NCBI RefSeq assembly: GCF_004117055.1 | Contig: NZ_CP026363.1 | Coordinates: forward strand, 88,501-152,500 | From: Brevibacillus agri | GTDB lineage: Bacteria; Bacillota; Bacilli; Brevibacillales; Brevibacillaceae | Direction: 5' to 3' | DNA length: 64,000 nucleotides | Part shown: positions 43,835 to 52,109 of the stretch, one piece after another | Layout of the letters: each line of letters begins with the position of its first letter | How positions within the stretch are numbered: position 1 is the first letter of the stretch | Translations under genes and position numbers: made by a program | Notes under the pieces: generated by a model | Seen by the model: only the letters and a program-made list of their open reading frames with translations | Told to the model about the DNA's origin: nothing | The model's database searches: none

Positions 43835-44035
43835 TTAAACGACGTCGTATCCTTGCTCTTCGATAGCTTCCTTGATCGCTTCCAGCGTCAGAGTGCTTTC
43901 GTTATAAGAAACCTCGACTGTTTTGGCTGCGAGGTTGACTTTTCCCTCTGCGCCAAGCTCCTTCAACGTTTTTTCCACAGCGTTTACGCAATGGTTGCAA
44001 GACATGCCTTCTACGTTCAATGTGACGTTTTTCAT
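43835..44035 (-). CDS. copZ: Copper chaperone CopZ
   Basis: 66 residues from ATG 44035 (AAAGGAGAG upstream). A single heavy-metal-associated domain with the Cu(I) site GMSCNHC at residues 10-16. It carries Cu(I) to CopA, encoded 68 bp upstream in the same operon. The longer open frame extends back over the end of copA and is not used. Confidence 0.93.
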   Translation of the reverse strand: MKNVTLNVEGMSCNHCVNAVEKTLKELGAEGKVNLAAKTVEVSYNESTLTLEAIKEAIEEQGYDVV

Positions 44036-44103
44036 TCTCAATCTCTCCTTTGGTTTTATGTGTATAGGGATGCGGACAATGCCGCTTGTTGCTGTTTTTT
44101 GGC

Positions 44104-46521
44104 TTACAGCTTCACTCGCTGCAGTCGCAGGGCGTTGAGCACGACGGAGACGGAACTGAAGGCCATTGCCGCTCCGGCGAGCCACGGGGCGAGGAAGCCC
44201 AGGGCGGCAAACGGAATGCCCAATGTGTTGTAGGCGAAAGCCCAGAACAAGTTTTGCTTGATGTTGCGAATGGTGCGCTTGCTCATTTCGATGGCGTCGG
44301 CGACACTGGTCAGCTCGCCGCGCATGAGCGTGATATCGGCCGCTTCCATCGCCACGTCCGTCCCGGTTCCGATTGCCATGCCGATGTCAGCGGTGGCAAG
44401 CGCCGGGGCGTCGTTGATTCCGTCGCCGACCATGGCGACCTTTTTGCCTTGGGCTTGCAGCTTTTTCACTTCGGCGGCCTTGCCTTCGGGCAGGACTTCG
44501 GCGATGACGCGCTCGATTCCTGCCTCGCGGGCGATCGCCTCCGCAGTTTGGCGGTTGTCGCCGGTCATCATGATGACCGTCAAGCCCATTGCTTTCAGCC
44601 GCGCGATCGCTTGCTTCGAGGTCGGCTTGATCGTATCGGCCACGGCGATCAACCCGGCCAGCTTGCCGTCCACGACAGCCAGCATCGCCGTTTTTCCCGC
44701 CTGCTCCAGCGAGAGCATGGCATCTGCCACCGACTGGTACGACACGTGATGCTGCTCGAGCAGACGGCGGGTGCCGACCAGCACGTCCTTGCCCTCAACT
44801 GTGGCCCGAATGCCAAAGCCGGGGATCGCTTCAAACGAGCTGGTTTCGGAGAGCGCCACGCCTTTTTCCGCGATGCCGCGAACGATCGCCTGGGCCAGCG
44901 GATGCTCGGAGTTTTTCTCCGCCGCCCCCACCAGTGCCAGCAATTCCTGTTCGGCAAAATCAACGGGGATTACATCTGTCAGCTCAGGCTCCCCTTTGGT
45001 GACGGTCCCCGTCTTGTCGAGGACGATCGTGTCCAGATGGTGCGCAGTTTCCAAATGCTCTCCGCCTTTGAACAGAATGCCTAGCTCGGCGGCGCGTCCG
45101 GAGCCAGCCATGATCGAGGTCGGGGTAGCCAGACCAAGTGCGCACGGGCAAGCGATCACCAGTACGGCAATCGCCTTTTCCAGCGCCTCGGCGAAGTTGC
45201 CGGGAATCACGGCGAAATACCAGATGAGAAAAGTAACAACAGCAATCCCGACGACGATGGGAACGAAAATCCCGGAAATGCTGTCAGCCAGCCGCTGAAT
45301 CGGCGCCTTTGTTCCTTGCGCCTCTTCCACGACCTTGATGATTTGCGCAAGAGCCGTTTCTTTGCCGACTTTGGTCGCGGTGACCTTCAGGAAGCCGTTT
45401 TTGTTCAAGGTGGCCCCGATGACCGTATCGCCAGCCGCTTTGTCTACCGGGATGCTCTCTCCCGTCAGCATGGATTCATCCACCGCAGACTGGCCTTCCA
45501 GCACGATGCCGTCGACAGGCACTTTGTCGCCAGGCTTCACATACACGACGTCACCCGGCCGCACATCCTCGACGGAGATCGTCATTTCTACGCCATCGCG
45601 AATGACTACCGCCGTTTTGGCTTGCAGGCCCATCAGCTTGCGGATCGCTTCCGAGGAACGTCCCTTTGCCTTCGCCTCAAACAGTTTGCCCAACAGGATC
45701 AACGTAATCAGCACCGCGCTTGTTTCAAAATACAGCTCCAGCATGTGCGCGTGGGAACCGATGGAAGAAATCGCCACGTACAGGCTGTAAAAGTAGGCAG
45801 CCGAAGTGCCCAGCGCGACAAGCACATCCATGTTGGCGCTTTTGTTGCGCAGCGCTTTGTACGCCCCGACGTAAAACTGCGCCCCGATGATGAACTGCAC
45901 AGGCGTCGCCAAAGCGAGCTGCACCCACGGATTCATCAAAAAGTCCGGCAGCCAGATGAACGAGGTGAAGGAAAAGTGACTGACCATCGACCAGAGCAGC
46001 GGCAGCGAAAAGATCAGTGAAATCCAGAACTTTTGCGTCTGCCGCCTGATCTCTGCCATCCGGCGATCGACCTGTTCCTCTTCTTTGCCTTCTTCCTTGC
46101 GGGCCGCCTGATACCCGAGCTTTTCCACCTGGCGAACCAGATCGCCCACGCCCACCTGCGCCGAATCGTATTCAATCGTGGCCGTTTCCATGGCGAGATT
46201 CACGTTCGCCTTCAGGACGCCGGGCATTTTATTCAAGCCTTTCTCGATGCGGGTCGAGCAGGCTGCACACGTCATGCCTGTGATGTTCAGCTCTACCTTG
46301 TCTGCGGCCACGCCGTAGCCAAGTGCTTCAATTTTCGAGCGAATATCGTCGAGGCTCGTTTTCGCCGGATCGAAGACGACCGTCGATTTTTCCAACGCCA
46401 GATTCACATTGGCTGTCTCGACGCCATCCAGCTTCTGCAAGCCTTTTTCAATACGAAGCGCGCAGGCCGCACACGTCATCCCGGAAATCGGAACTGTAGC
46501 TTCTGCCGTTTTGACACTCAT
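44104..46521 (-). CDS. copA: Cu+-exporting P-type ATPase CopA
   Basis: 805 residues from ATG 46521 (GGAGGAATTGGT). Two N-terminal metal-binding domains carry GMTCAAC (Cys17/Cys20, and near 85/88). The membrane domain has the CPC motif in [15 protein letters not shown], phosphorylation site [13 protein letters not shown] motif in SEHPLAQAI and [20 protein letters not shown]. The protein extrudes Cu(I). It is preceded by two palindromes that match CsoR sites, but csoR itself is not in the window. Confidence 0.95.
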   Translation of the reverse strand: MSVKTAEATVPISGMTCAACALRIEKGLQKLDGVETANVNLALEKSTVVFDPAKTSLDDIRSKIEALGYGVAADKVELNITGMTCAACSTRIEKGLNKMPGVLKANVNLAMETATIEYDSAQVGVGDLVRQVEKLGYQAARKEEGKEEEQVDRRMAEIRRQTQKFWISLIFSLPLLWSMVSHFSFTSFIWLPDFLMNPWVQLALATPVQFIIGAQFYVGAYKALRNKSANMDVLVALGTSAAYFYSLYVAISSIGSHAHMLELYFETSAVLITLILLGKLFEAKAKGRSSEAIRKLMGLQAKTAVVIRDGVEMTISVEDVRPGDVVYVKPGDKVPVDGIVLEGQSAVDESMLTGESIPVDKAAGDTVIGATLNKNGFLKVTATKVGKETALAQIIKVVEEAQGTKAPIQRLADSISGIFVPIVVGIAVVTFLIWYFAVIPGNFAEALEKAIAVLVIACPCALGLATPTSIMAGSGRAAELGILFKGGEHLETAHHLDTIVLDKTGTVTKGEPELTDVIPVDFAEQELLALVGAAEKNSEHPLAQAIVRGIAEKGVALSETSSFEAIPGFGIRATVEGKDVLVGTRRLLEQHHVSYQSVADAMLSLEQAGKTAMLAVVDGKLAGLIAVADTIKPTSKQAIARLKAMGLTVIMMTGDNRQTAEAIAREAGIERVIAEVLPEGKAAEVKKLQAQGKKVAMVGDGINDAPALATADIGMAIGTGTDVAMEAADITLMRGELTSVADAIEMSKRTIRNIKQNLFWAFAYNTLGIPFAALGFLAPWLAGAAMAFSSVSVVLNALRLQRVKL

Positions 46522-46535
46522 ACCAATTCCTCCAC

Positions 46536-46552
46536 ATACCCACACGGGGTAT
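46536..46552 (-). promoter_or_regulatory. CsoR-like operator, copA-proximal
   Basis: The perfect palindrome ATACCC-ACACG-GGGTAT ends 15 bp before the copA start codon, in the untranslated leader. It has the same arms and spacing as the promoter copy at 46607-46623. Confidence 0.65.
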
Positions 46553-46598
46553 AATTTATCGTATTGTTTCCCTGAGGCTTATTTTTTATCACACCTTC

Positions 46599-46628
46599 AC
46601 TATACAATACCCCCATAGGGTATATCAA
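46599..46628 (-). promoter_or_regulatory. copAZ promoter with CsoR-like operator
   Basis: Minus-strand -35 TTGATA (46623-46628), 18-bp spacer and -10 TATAGT (46599-46604). ATACCC-CCATA-GGGTAT (46607-46623) fills the spacer, where a bound CsoR would block RNA polymerase until Cu(I) releases it. Confidence 0.7.
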
Positions 46629-46678
46629 GTGGTTTGGCACAAATTTTTCCCGCCCCTCGATTGTGCCCCGAAACCAAC

Positions 46679-46710
46679 GCAAAAACCCCCGATGGATACC
46701 ACCGGGGGCT
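46679..46710 (-). terminator. Rho-independent terminator of psuKG
   Basis: CCCCCG and CGGGGG arms with a TGG/CCA extension; on the minus strand five T follow. Confidence 0.8.
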
Positions 46711-46724
46711 TGTCTGTTCTTCGC

Positions 46725-47654
46725 TTATTTTCCTTCGTTCACTGCTTGCTGGTACGCTACTGCCACTTTCGCCGCTACCTCCGCATTGTGGCGCACCAGC
46801 GCGATATTGGTCTGCAAGCTTTTGCCTGCGGTCAACTGCTTCACTTTGTCGAGCAAGAATGGCGTTACTTTTTTGCCCGCAATGTTGTTTTCCTTCGCTT
46901 CGTTGAGCGCTTGCAAGATCACGCCCTCGATTTGCTTGTGGTCAAGCGCATCCGCTTCCGGCACCGGGTTGGCGATAATCAGGCCGCCGTTCAGACCGAG
47001 GTTCCATTTGGTGTTCATCAGGGTCCCTACTTCTTCCGGCGTATCCAGGCGGAAGTCTACGCCAAATCCGCTTTCGCGGGCGAAGAAGGACGGGAACTCG
47101 GAAGTGCGGTAGCCGACTACCGGAACCCCTTGTGTCTCCAGGTATTCCAGTGTGCGGCCGATGTCGAGGATAGACTTCGCCCCCGCGCACACAACCGCGA
47201 CATTCGTTTGCGCCAGCTCTGTCAGGTCTGCGGATACGTCCCAGGTGATTTCGCCTTCACGGTGTACCCCGCCGATGCCGCCAGTCGCGAACATGCGGAT
47301 GCCCGCCAGGTCTGCTGCGATCATCGTAGCCGCTACAGTCGTCGCGCCGATTTTGCCGCTAGCCAAAATGTAAGGGAAGTCGCGGCGGCTCACTTTTTCT
47401 ACCGACTTGTTGGTCGCGAACTCTTCCAGCTCGCTCTCGGTCAAGCCGATCTTGATTTTGCCGTTCATGATCCCGATGGTCGCAGGTACCGCACCGTTGT
47501 CGCGGATAATTTGCTCGACTTCTTTTGCCATCTCGATGTTTTGCGGATACGGCATGCCGTGGGAGATAATCGTCGTCTCCAGGGCAACGACCGGCAAATT
47601 GTTCTCCAGGGCGTGGCGTACTTCCTCTGTAAAGGTCAAGTATTGTTTCATCAT
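46725..47654 (-). CDS. psuG: Pseudouridine-5'-phosphate glycosidase
   Basis: 309 residues. The PsuG/YeiN family signature is visible: [18 protein letters not shown], then [40 protein letters not shown] and [13 protein letters not shown]. The enzyme splits pseudouridine 5'-phosphate into uracil and ribose 5-phosphate, completing pseudouridine salvage. Its ATG follows the psuK stop codon immediately, with AGGAG inside the end of psuK. Confidence 0.94.
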   Translation of the reverse strand: MMKQYLTFTEEVRHALENNLPVVALETTIISHGMPYPQNIEMAKEVEQIIRDNGAVPATIGIMNGKIKIGLTESELEEFATNKSVEKVSRRDFPYILASGKIGATTVAATMIAADLAGIRMFATGGIGGVHREGEITWDVSADLTELAQTNVAVVCAGAKSILDIGRTLEYLETQGVPVVGYRTSEFPSFFARESGFGVDFRLDTPEEVGTLMNTKWNLGLNGGLIIANPVPEADALDHKQIEGVILQALNEAKENNIAGKKVTPFLLDKVKQLTAGKSLQTNIALVRHNAEVAAKVAVAYQQAVNEGK

Positions 47655-48755
47655 TTATCGCTCCTTTTCGTATTGTTCAACGGTCAGTTGCAGTTGTTCC
47701 GGTTTTAATAAGGGAGAAACGGATTGCTCTGTTTGCAGGGTCAAGGCCGAGGCAGCCAGTCCGAGACGGCAAGCTGTCTGGAACGACTCTCCATTCACGA
47801 TTCCATACAGCAGGCCGGATGCAAACGCATCTCCCGCCCCTGTCACATCTACCACTTCAGTCGGATACGGCGCCATGTGCTCCGATACGTCCTCCGACTG
47901 ATAGTAAATGCCCGCTTCGCCCATGGTCACGATGACGTGCTTGACGCCTCGCTCCCTGATTTTGCGGCACGCCTCTGCGCAATCCTCAATCGAGCGGATC
48001 GCCATGCCAGCCAGCAGCTCCGCTTCTTCCCGATTGGGCAGGATCGCTTCTACTCCGTCCAATTGCTGTGGGAGCTTTTTCGCTTTTGCAGAAGAGACCG
48101 GGTCAACGAAAAGTCGAATGTTCTCCTCCCGGCACCGGCCGATAATGTAGGCCAGGCAATCCCCCGGTATGTTCGTATCAATAAAAATCGCGTGGGCTGC
48201 GGCAAGGTGGGACCATTTCTCCGCGAACATTTCCGGCGTGAGCGCGTCGTAAATATCCATGTTGGCCAACGATACGACCATTTCTCCATCTATATCGAGC
48301 AGCGCGGTGTACGTCCCTGTGCGCTGCATCGGCAGACGCCACACCTGGCTGATGTCTACGCCGTGCTTTTTCGTCTCCTGCAAAATCCACTCGCCTTCCT
48401 TGTCCTCACCGACACTGGTGAAAAGTGACGTATTGCATCCGAGCCTGCCGAGATTCTCCGCAATGTTGCGCGCCACCCCGCCGCACGACTCCATGATCGT
48501 GACCGGATTGGAAGAGTGCAGCCGCACCGCTTGCTTGCCGCGCGCTTTCCGGTCGAGGTTCGCTCCGCCGATGCAGGCAATCATGCCTTCGTCGCGCAAT
48601 ATATACGCTCTGCCTTTGATCTCGCCACGCTTGGTCAACTGGGCAATGTACCCGGCAACAGCCGAACGCGAAATCCCGATCAAGTCAGCCAGCTCCTGCT
48701 GGGAGATGAACGGATTTTGCCGGATGTGGTGAAGGATCAACATGTCTTTTTCCAC
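47655..48755 (-). CDS. psuK: Pseudouridine kinase with N-terminal winged-helix domain
   Basis: 366 residues from GTG 48755 (GGAGG six bases before; the ATG at 48761 touches the site). Residues about 1-55 form a helix-turn-helix (QNPFISQQELADLIGISRSAVAGYIAQL), and the rest is a PfkB sugar kinase: CIGGANLDRKARG, ESCGGVARNIAENLGRLG and C-terminal DVTGAGDAFASGLLYG. It phosphorylates pseudouridine for PsuG. The DNA-binding domain and the palindrome on its own promoter suggest that the kinase doubles as regulator. Confidence 0.9.
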   Translation of the reverse strand: MEKDMLILHHIRQNPFISQQELADLIGISRSAVAGYIAQLTKRGEIKGRAYILRDEGMIACIGGANLDRKARGKQAVRLHSSNPVTIMESCGGVARNIAENLGRLGCNTSLFTSVGEDKEGEWILQETKKHGVDISQVWRLPMQRTGTYTALLDIDGEMVVSLANMDIYDALTPEMFAEKWSHLAAAHAIFIDTNIPGDCLAYIIGRCREENIRLFVDPVSSAKAKKLPQQLDGVEAILPNREEAELLAGMAIRSIEDCAEACRKIRERGVKHVIVTMGEAGIYYQSEDVSEHMAPYPTEVVDVTGAGDAFASGLLYGIVNGESFQTACRLGLAASALTLQTEQSVSPLLKPEQLQLTVEQYEKER

Positions 48756-48800
48756 GGTCATCCTCCTTTCTTCTGATTAGCATTCACAGCTTCGTTCACA

Positions 48801-48835
48801 AACAAAAGTCTATCACAAAAACTTTTGTTTTGCAA
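48801..48835 (-). promoter_or_regulatory. psuKG promoter with 9-bp palindrome
   Basis: Minus-strand -35 TTGCAA (48830-48835), 17-bp spacer and -10 TAGACT (48807-48812). The perfect inverted repeat AACAAAAGT-N11-ACTTTTGTT (48801-48829) covers spacer and -10. Confidence 0.6.
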
Positions 48836-48853
48836 AGGGATGATTTTCGCCAT

Positions 48854-48899
48854 TTGACAAAGGCAAACGAGATCATGTAGGATTGTCTTAAATTCAAGA
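48854..48899 (+). promoter_or_regulatory. Promoter of the MarR gene with operator
   Basis: TTGACA (48854-48859), 18-bp spacer, TAGGAT (48878-48883) and then TCTTAAATTCAAGA (48886-48899) at the start of the transcript. The same box recurs upstream of azoR and in degraded form upstream of doxX. Confidence 0.6.
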
Positions 48900-48932
48900 T
48901 ATTGAAATTTCGATGGAAAGGAGGGCTTTTTC

Positions 48933-49367
48933 ATGGAGCGAAACAATGCCCTCGACCTGTTTGTCGTCTTGTCGCGATCGTATAACTGGGTGACCGCCCA
49001 TTCCAATCGTCACATCCGCCAGCACGGTTTGAACCCGACAGAGTTCGGCGTCCTGGAAGTACTCTACCATAAAGGCCCGCAGCCTTTGCAGCAAATTGGC
49101 GAAAAGATCCTGATCTCCAGCGGAAATATCACGTACGTTGTGGACAAGCTAGAAAAGAAGCAACTGCTGATTCGCAAGCCCTGTTCGGCCGACCGCCGCG
49201 TCATTTACGCCGAGCTGACCGAGAAAGGACACGCCTTTTTGGCAGAGATTTTCCCTCCCCACCAGCAGGCGATTGAAAAAGCGGTCGCAGGACTCACTCC
49301 CGAAGAACAGCAGCAAGCCATCGGTTTGTTAAAAAAGTTGGGACGTGCTGCTCAGGATACGTATTAG
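48933..49367 (+). CDS. MarR-family regulator, MhqR-like
   Basis: 144 residues from ATG 48933 (AAAGGAGGG). Winged helix: LQQIGEKILISSGNITYVVDKLEKKQLLIRKPCSADRRVIYAELTEKG. Size and sequence suit the MhqR/YkvE group, which senses quinones and catechols and represses azoreductase, DoxX and dioxygenase genes. The gene order here (regulator, azoR, doxX, pirin) and the shared operator boxes agree. No Cys is present, so direct thiol oxidation is unlikely. Confidence 0.85.
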   Translation: MERNNALDLFVVLSRSYNWVTAHSNRHIRQHGLNPTEFGVLEVLYHKGPQPLQQIGEKILISSGNITYVVDKLEKKQLLIRKPCSADRRVIYAELTEKGHAFLAEIFPPHQQAIEKAVAGLTPEEQQQAIGLLKKLGRAAQDTY

Positions 49368-49400
49368 ACTGAGCAGCACCCAACAGGTGCAAAAAAAGTG

Positions 49401-49442
49401 TTGACAAAACGTTCAGCACATAATAATCTTGAAATCAAGATT
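49401..49442 (+). promoter_or_regulatory. azoR promoter with MhqR-like operator
   Basis: TTGACA (49401-49406) with a -10 near 49424 (TAATCT, 17-bp spacer). The perfect palindrome AATCTTGA-AA-TCAAGATT (49425-49442) overlaps the -10. Confidence 0.65.
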
Positions 49443-49492
49443 TATGCATTTGAAGTTAGATGCTTACGAAAAGAAAGGGGAATAAATTTCTC

Positions 49493-50119
49493 ATGAGTAA
49501 AGTACTTTTCATTAAAGCAAATGATCGCCCTGTTGAACAGGCTGTGAGTGTAAAGCTGTACGAGGCTTTCGTCCAATCGTATAAAGAAAACCATCCAAAC
49601 GACGAAATCGCCGAGCTGGACCTGTTCGCAGAAAACCTTCCTTACTACGGAAACGATCTGCTCACGGCTATGTTCAAGGCAGGCCGCGGCATGGAGCTGA
49701 CTGCCGAAGAGAAAAAAGGCGCAGAGCTGGTCAACAAATATTTGAACCAATTCGCTGACGCTGACAAAGTGATGATCGCGTTCCCAATGTGGAACTTCAC
49801 CGTTCCGGCTGTGCTGCACACCTATGTGGACTACCTGTCTCAAGCAGGCAAAACATTCAAATACACCGCGGAAGGCCCTGTAGGACTGATGGGCGACAAA
49901 AAAGTGGCGCTGTTGAGCGCACGCGGCGGCGTTTACTCCGAAGGCCCAATGGCAGAAATCGAGCTGGCTAACCGCTACGTTCGCACGGTGCTTGGCTTCT
50001 GGGGAATCAGCAATATTACCGAAGTGATCGTAGAAGGTCACAACCAATTCCCTGACAAAGCAGAAGAAATCGTAGCAGCAGGCATAGAAAAAGCAGCAAA
50101 ACTGGCGGAAACCTTCTAA
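49493..50119 (+). CDS. azoR: FMN-dependent NADH-azoreductase
   Basis: 208 residues from ATG 49493. Flavodoxin-like fold with [12 protein letters not shown] at the FMN phosphate loop, then [19 protein letters not shown] and [13 protein letters not shown]. These are hallmarks of AzoR, which makes obligate two-electron reductions of quinones and azo dyes and so avoids semiquinone radicals. It is the main quinone-detoxifying enzyme of the cluster. Confidence 0.93.
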   Translation: MSKVLFIKANDRPVEQAVSVKLYEAFVQSYKENHPNDEIAELDLFAENLPYYGNDLLTAMFKAGRGMELTAEEKKGAELVNKYLNQFADADKVMIAFPMWNFTVPAVLHTYVDYLSQAGKTFKYTAEGPVGLMGDKKVALLSARGGVYSEGPMAEIELANRYVRTVLGFWGISNITEVIVEGHNQFPDKAEEIVAAGIEKAAKLAETF

Positions 50120-50146
50120 GGCCCGCCAGCCTTTCTTGTCCAAATA

Positions 50147-50169
50147 TCTCAAATTTAAAATACTATAAT
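50147..50169 (+). promoter_or_regulatory. doxX promoter with degenerate MhqR-like box
   Basis: TCTCAAATTTAAAA (50147-50160), related to the boxes upstream of marR and azoR, is followed by -10 TATAAT (50164-50169). The -35 is poor. Confidence 0.45.
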
Positions 50170-50196
50170 TTAAAACAATTAAGGAGAGATGAAAAA

Positions 50197-50583
50197 ATGA
50201 TGGATCTTGGTTTGCTGATTATTCGTTTGGTTGTTGGGTTGTCGTTCGCAGGTCACGGTGCGCAAAAGCTGTTTGGCTGGTTTGGCGGTTACGGTCTGAA
50301 AGGCACAGGCGGCTGGCTGGAGTCTATCGGGGTGAAGCCTGGTGTGACCATGGCGCTGCTTGCCGGATTGGCTGAACTCGTCGGCGGCTTGCTGTTCGCG
50401 GCAGGTGTCGGCACATGGGTTGGCGCTCTGCTCATCGTCTTCACAATGCTTGTTGCGATTGTGAAGGTTCACGGTCAAAATGGATATTGGGTAACGCAAA
50501 ACGGCTATGAGTACAATCTGACCTTGATCGCGGTCGCTATCGGTGTCGCTTTGATCGGTCCAGGCGCATACGTTTTGTTTTAA
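50197..50583 (+). CDS. DoxX-family membrane protein, MhqP-like
   Basis: 128 residues from ATG 50197 (AAGGAG ten bases upstream). Four transmembrane helices with the DoxX pattern: [24 protein letters not shown] at the start, then [14 protein letters not shown] and [11 protein letters not shown]. MhqP/DoxX proteins are induced by quinones and thiol stress, and their activity is uncertain. It lies between azoR and the pirin gene, with 59 bp to the latter. Confidence 0.88.
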   Translation: MMDLGLLIIRLVVGLSFAGHGAQKLFGWFGGYGLKGTGGWLESIGVKPGVTMALLAGLAELVGGLLFAAGVGTWVGALLIVFTMLVAIVKVHGQNGYWVTQNGYEYNLTLIAVAIGVALIGPGAYVLF

Positions 50584-50642
50584 GCAACCGCTCGTAAATC
50601 CGTACCCGTAAGCCAGCATTCCACCAAGGGAGGACACAACAG

Positions 50643-51419
50643 ATGAAAATCCGCGTCTACACACAAAACGAACAAGCAAAAGGACATTTTGGCGACGGTG
50701 AAATCGTAGAAAACAAACCGATTGGCTTCCCTCATGAAGGCTCCGTTGTAAAACGGGTTGGACCGCTTTTTTACTGGGCGTGGGCAAAATCTCTCAAAAC
50801 GTTCGAGATTCCCCTGCACCCGCATTCCGGCTTTGAAATTTTGTCTTACGTCCTGCAAGGTACAGTCGGCCACCGGGACACGCTGGGCAATTTGCAGCAG
50901 GTCACTACGGGCGGTGCGCAGATCATGCAAACAGGCTCAGGCGCTTACCATGCCGAAGAGCTGGGCAAGGATACCGAGATGTTCCAGATCTGGTTTGAGC
51001 CGCACCTCGCCAAAACGACCAAAAACCCGCCGACGTACAACCAGTACGACCACGAGCAGTTTCCGACCGAGACGGCGGATGGCGTACGGGTGAAAAACAT
51101 CATCGGTCCCGCTGCCCCCATCTCGCTCGTGACCGATTCGCTCATGAAAGATATTGCGATTCCCGCAGGCAAAGCTTACTCGCTGCAACTTCCGGCCGGC
51201 TACGCCCACGCTGTCGTCGTCGTGGAAGGAAGCGGAAGCGTTGGCGGGCACAGCGAAGCGGGCGAGCCGCCGACCGTCGCACACAAAGGAGATTTTGTGG
51301 TAATCTCTGCGGAAGCAGAAACAGCAAGCGTCACTTACCAGGCGCAAGCAGATGCGCCGTTGCGGATCGTGCTCATTCAAGTTCCGCTGGAAGTAGACTA
51401 CCCGCTCTACCGCAAGTAA
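50643..51419 (+). CDS. Pirin-family bicupin protein
   Basis: 258 residues (GGAGG upstream). The metal site of the N-terminal cupin is visible in PLHPHSGFEILSYVLQGTVGHRDTLGN and MQTGSGAYHAEE. The C-terminal cupin is less conserved. Pirins of this kind show quercetinase-type dioxygenase activity on aromatic compounds. In this cluster it probably acts on quinone or flavonoid-like compounds. It ends just before a terminator. Confidence 0.88.
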   Translation: MKIRVYTQNEQAKGHFGDGEIVENKPIGFPHEGSVVKRVGPLFYWAWAKSLKTFEIPLHPHSGFEILSYVLQGTVGHRDTLGNLQQVTTGGAQIMQTGSGAYHAEELGKDTEMFQIWFEPHLAKTTKNPPTYNQYDHEQFPTETADGVRVKNIIGPAAPISLVTDSLMKDIAIPAGKAYSLQLPAGYAHAVVVVEGSGSVGGHSEAGEPPTVAHKGDFVVISAEAETASVTYQAQADAPLRIVLIQVPLEVDYPLYRK

Positions 51420-51458
51420 CCTTGTCTGAAAAACCGCCCTTATGCATGGATAAACCTT

Positions 51459-51490
51459 GGACCGTCACCTTGTCGTGACGGTCCTTTTCG
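51459..51490 (+). terminator. Rho-independent terminator of the azoR-doxX-pirin unit
   Basis: GGACCGTCA and TGACGGTCC arms (9 bp) followed by TTTTCGCCTTTT. Confidence 0.8.
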
Positions 51491-51559
51491 CCTTTTCTGC
51501 CGCCTTCAAAAAATCTTCTCTTCCTCCATCATCATTTTTTGCTCAAACGGCGCCGTCAG

Positions 51560-51934
51560 CACGATCAGCGTATAGGAATAGCCTGCTGCTCCATGCGGTC
51601 GTCCTGCTTTTTTTTGCCGATGTCGACAAAGCTGTTGGCAGGCTCAATCGTCGCCGTCATGCTCTGGGTAGCTGCCGTGCAAACGACCGTCCCTGCCCAG
51701 CAGTATTACTTGATCTCGTTGACCCCGCACTCTTCGCAAGTGGCGCTCAGCATCAATACATCCGTTTTTCAGCTCGGGCTGGCGCTGGGCGCGGGACTTG
51801 GCGGCGTCATCGTCAACCATGCGGCAATCTGGCACATAAGCTGGGTCAGCGGTCTGTTCGTGCTCGCGGGCTTCGGCTTTGCCCTGGCTTCGTTTGCCCA
51901 GCCAAAAGAGGCGCGAAAGGCGAAAAGCGCGTAA
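51560..51934 (+). pseudogene. C-terminal remnant of an MFS transporter
   Basis: Codons from about 51630 to 51934 read LLAGSIVAVMLWVAAVQTTVP, then LGLALGAGLGGVIVNHAAIWH and a last membrane helix, which is the end of an AraJ-type MFS protein (final two or three helices). Upstream the frame breaks down into short non-membrane sequence, and no start or ribosome site is present. About 75% of the gene is missing. It lies in the 690-bp gap between the pirin gene and the CoA-transferase terminator. Confidence 0.65.
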
Positions 51935-52047
51935 GCAGGTCTGGCAACCGCAGACGCGAAAAAACAGAAATCACTTGCGTTACTCACAACACCCGCTAGA
52001 GCAGCAACTGCTCGCGTTCTGGCGGGCGCGCCCGCTTTTTTTCAAAG

Positions 52048-52086
52048 CAAAACCCGCCCAGGCAGCAGCGCCCGAGCGGGTTTGTT
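52048..52086 (-). terminator. Rho-independent terminator of the CoA-transferase gene
   Basis: AACCCGC-TCGGGCG and CCTGGGC-GGGTT arms on the minus strand, followed by a T-rich run. A second GC-rich hairpin lies just beyond at 52018-52045. Confidence 0.65.
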
Positions 52087-52109
52087 TCTATGATGCGGTT
52101 CGATACAAC

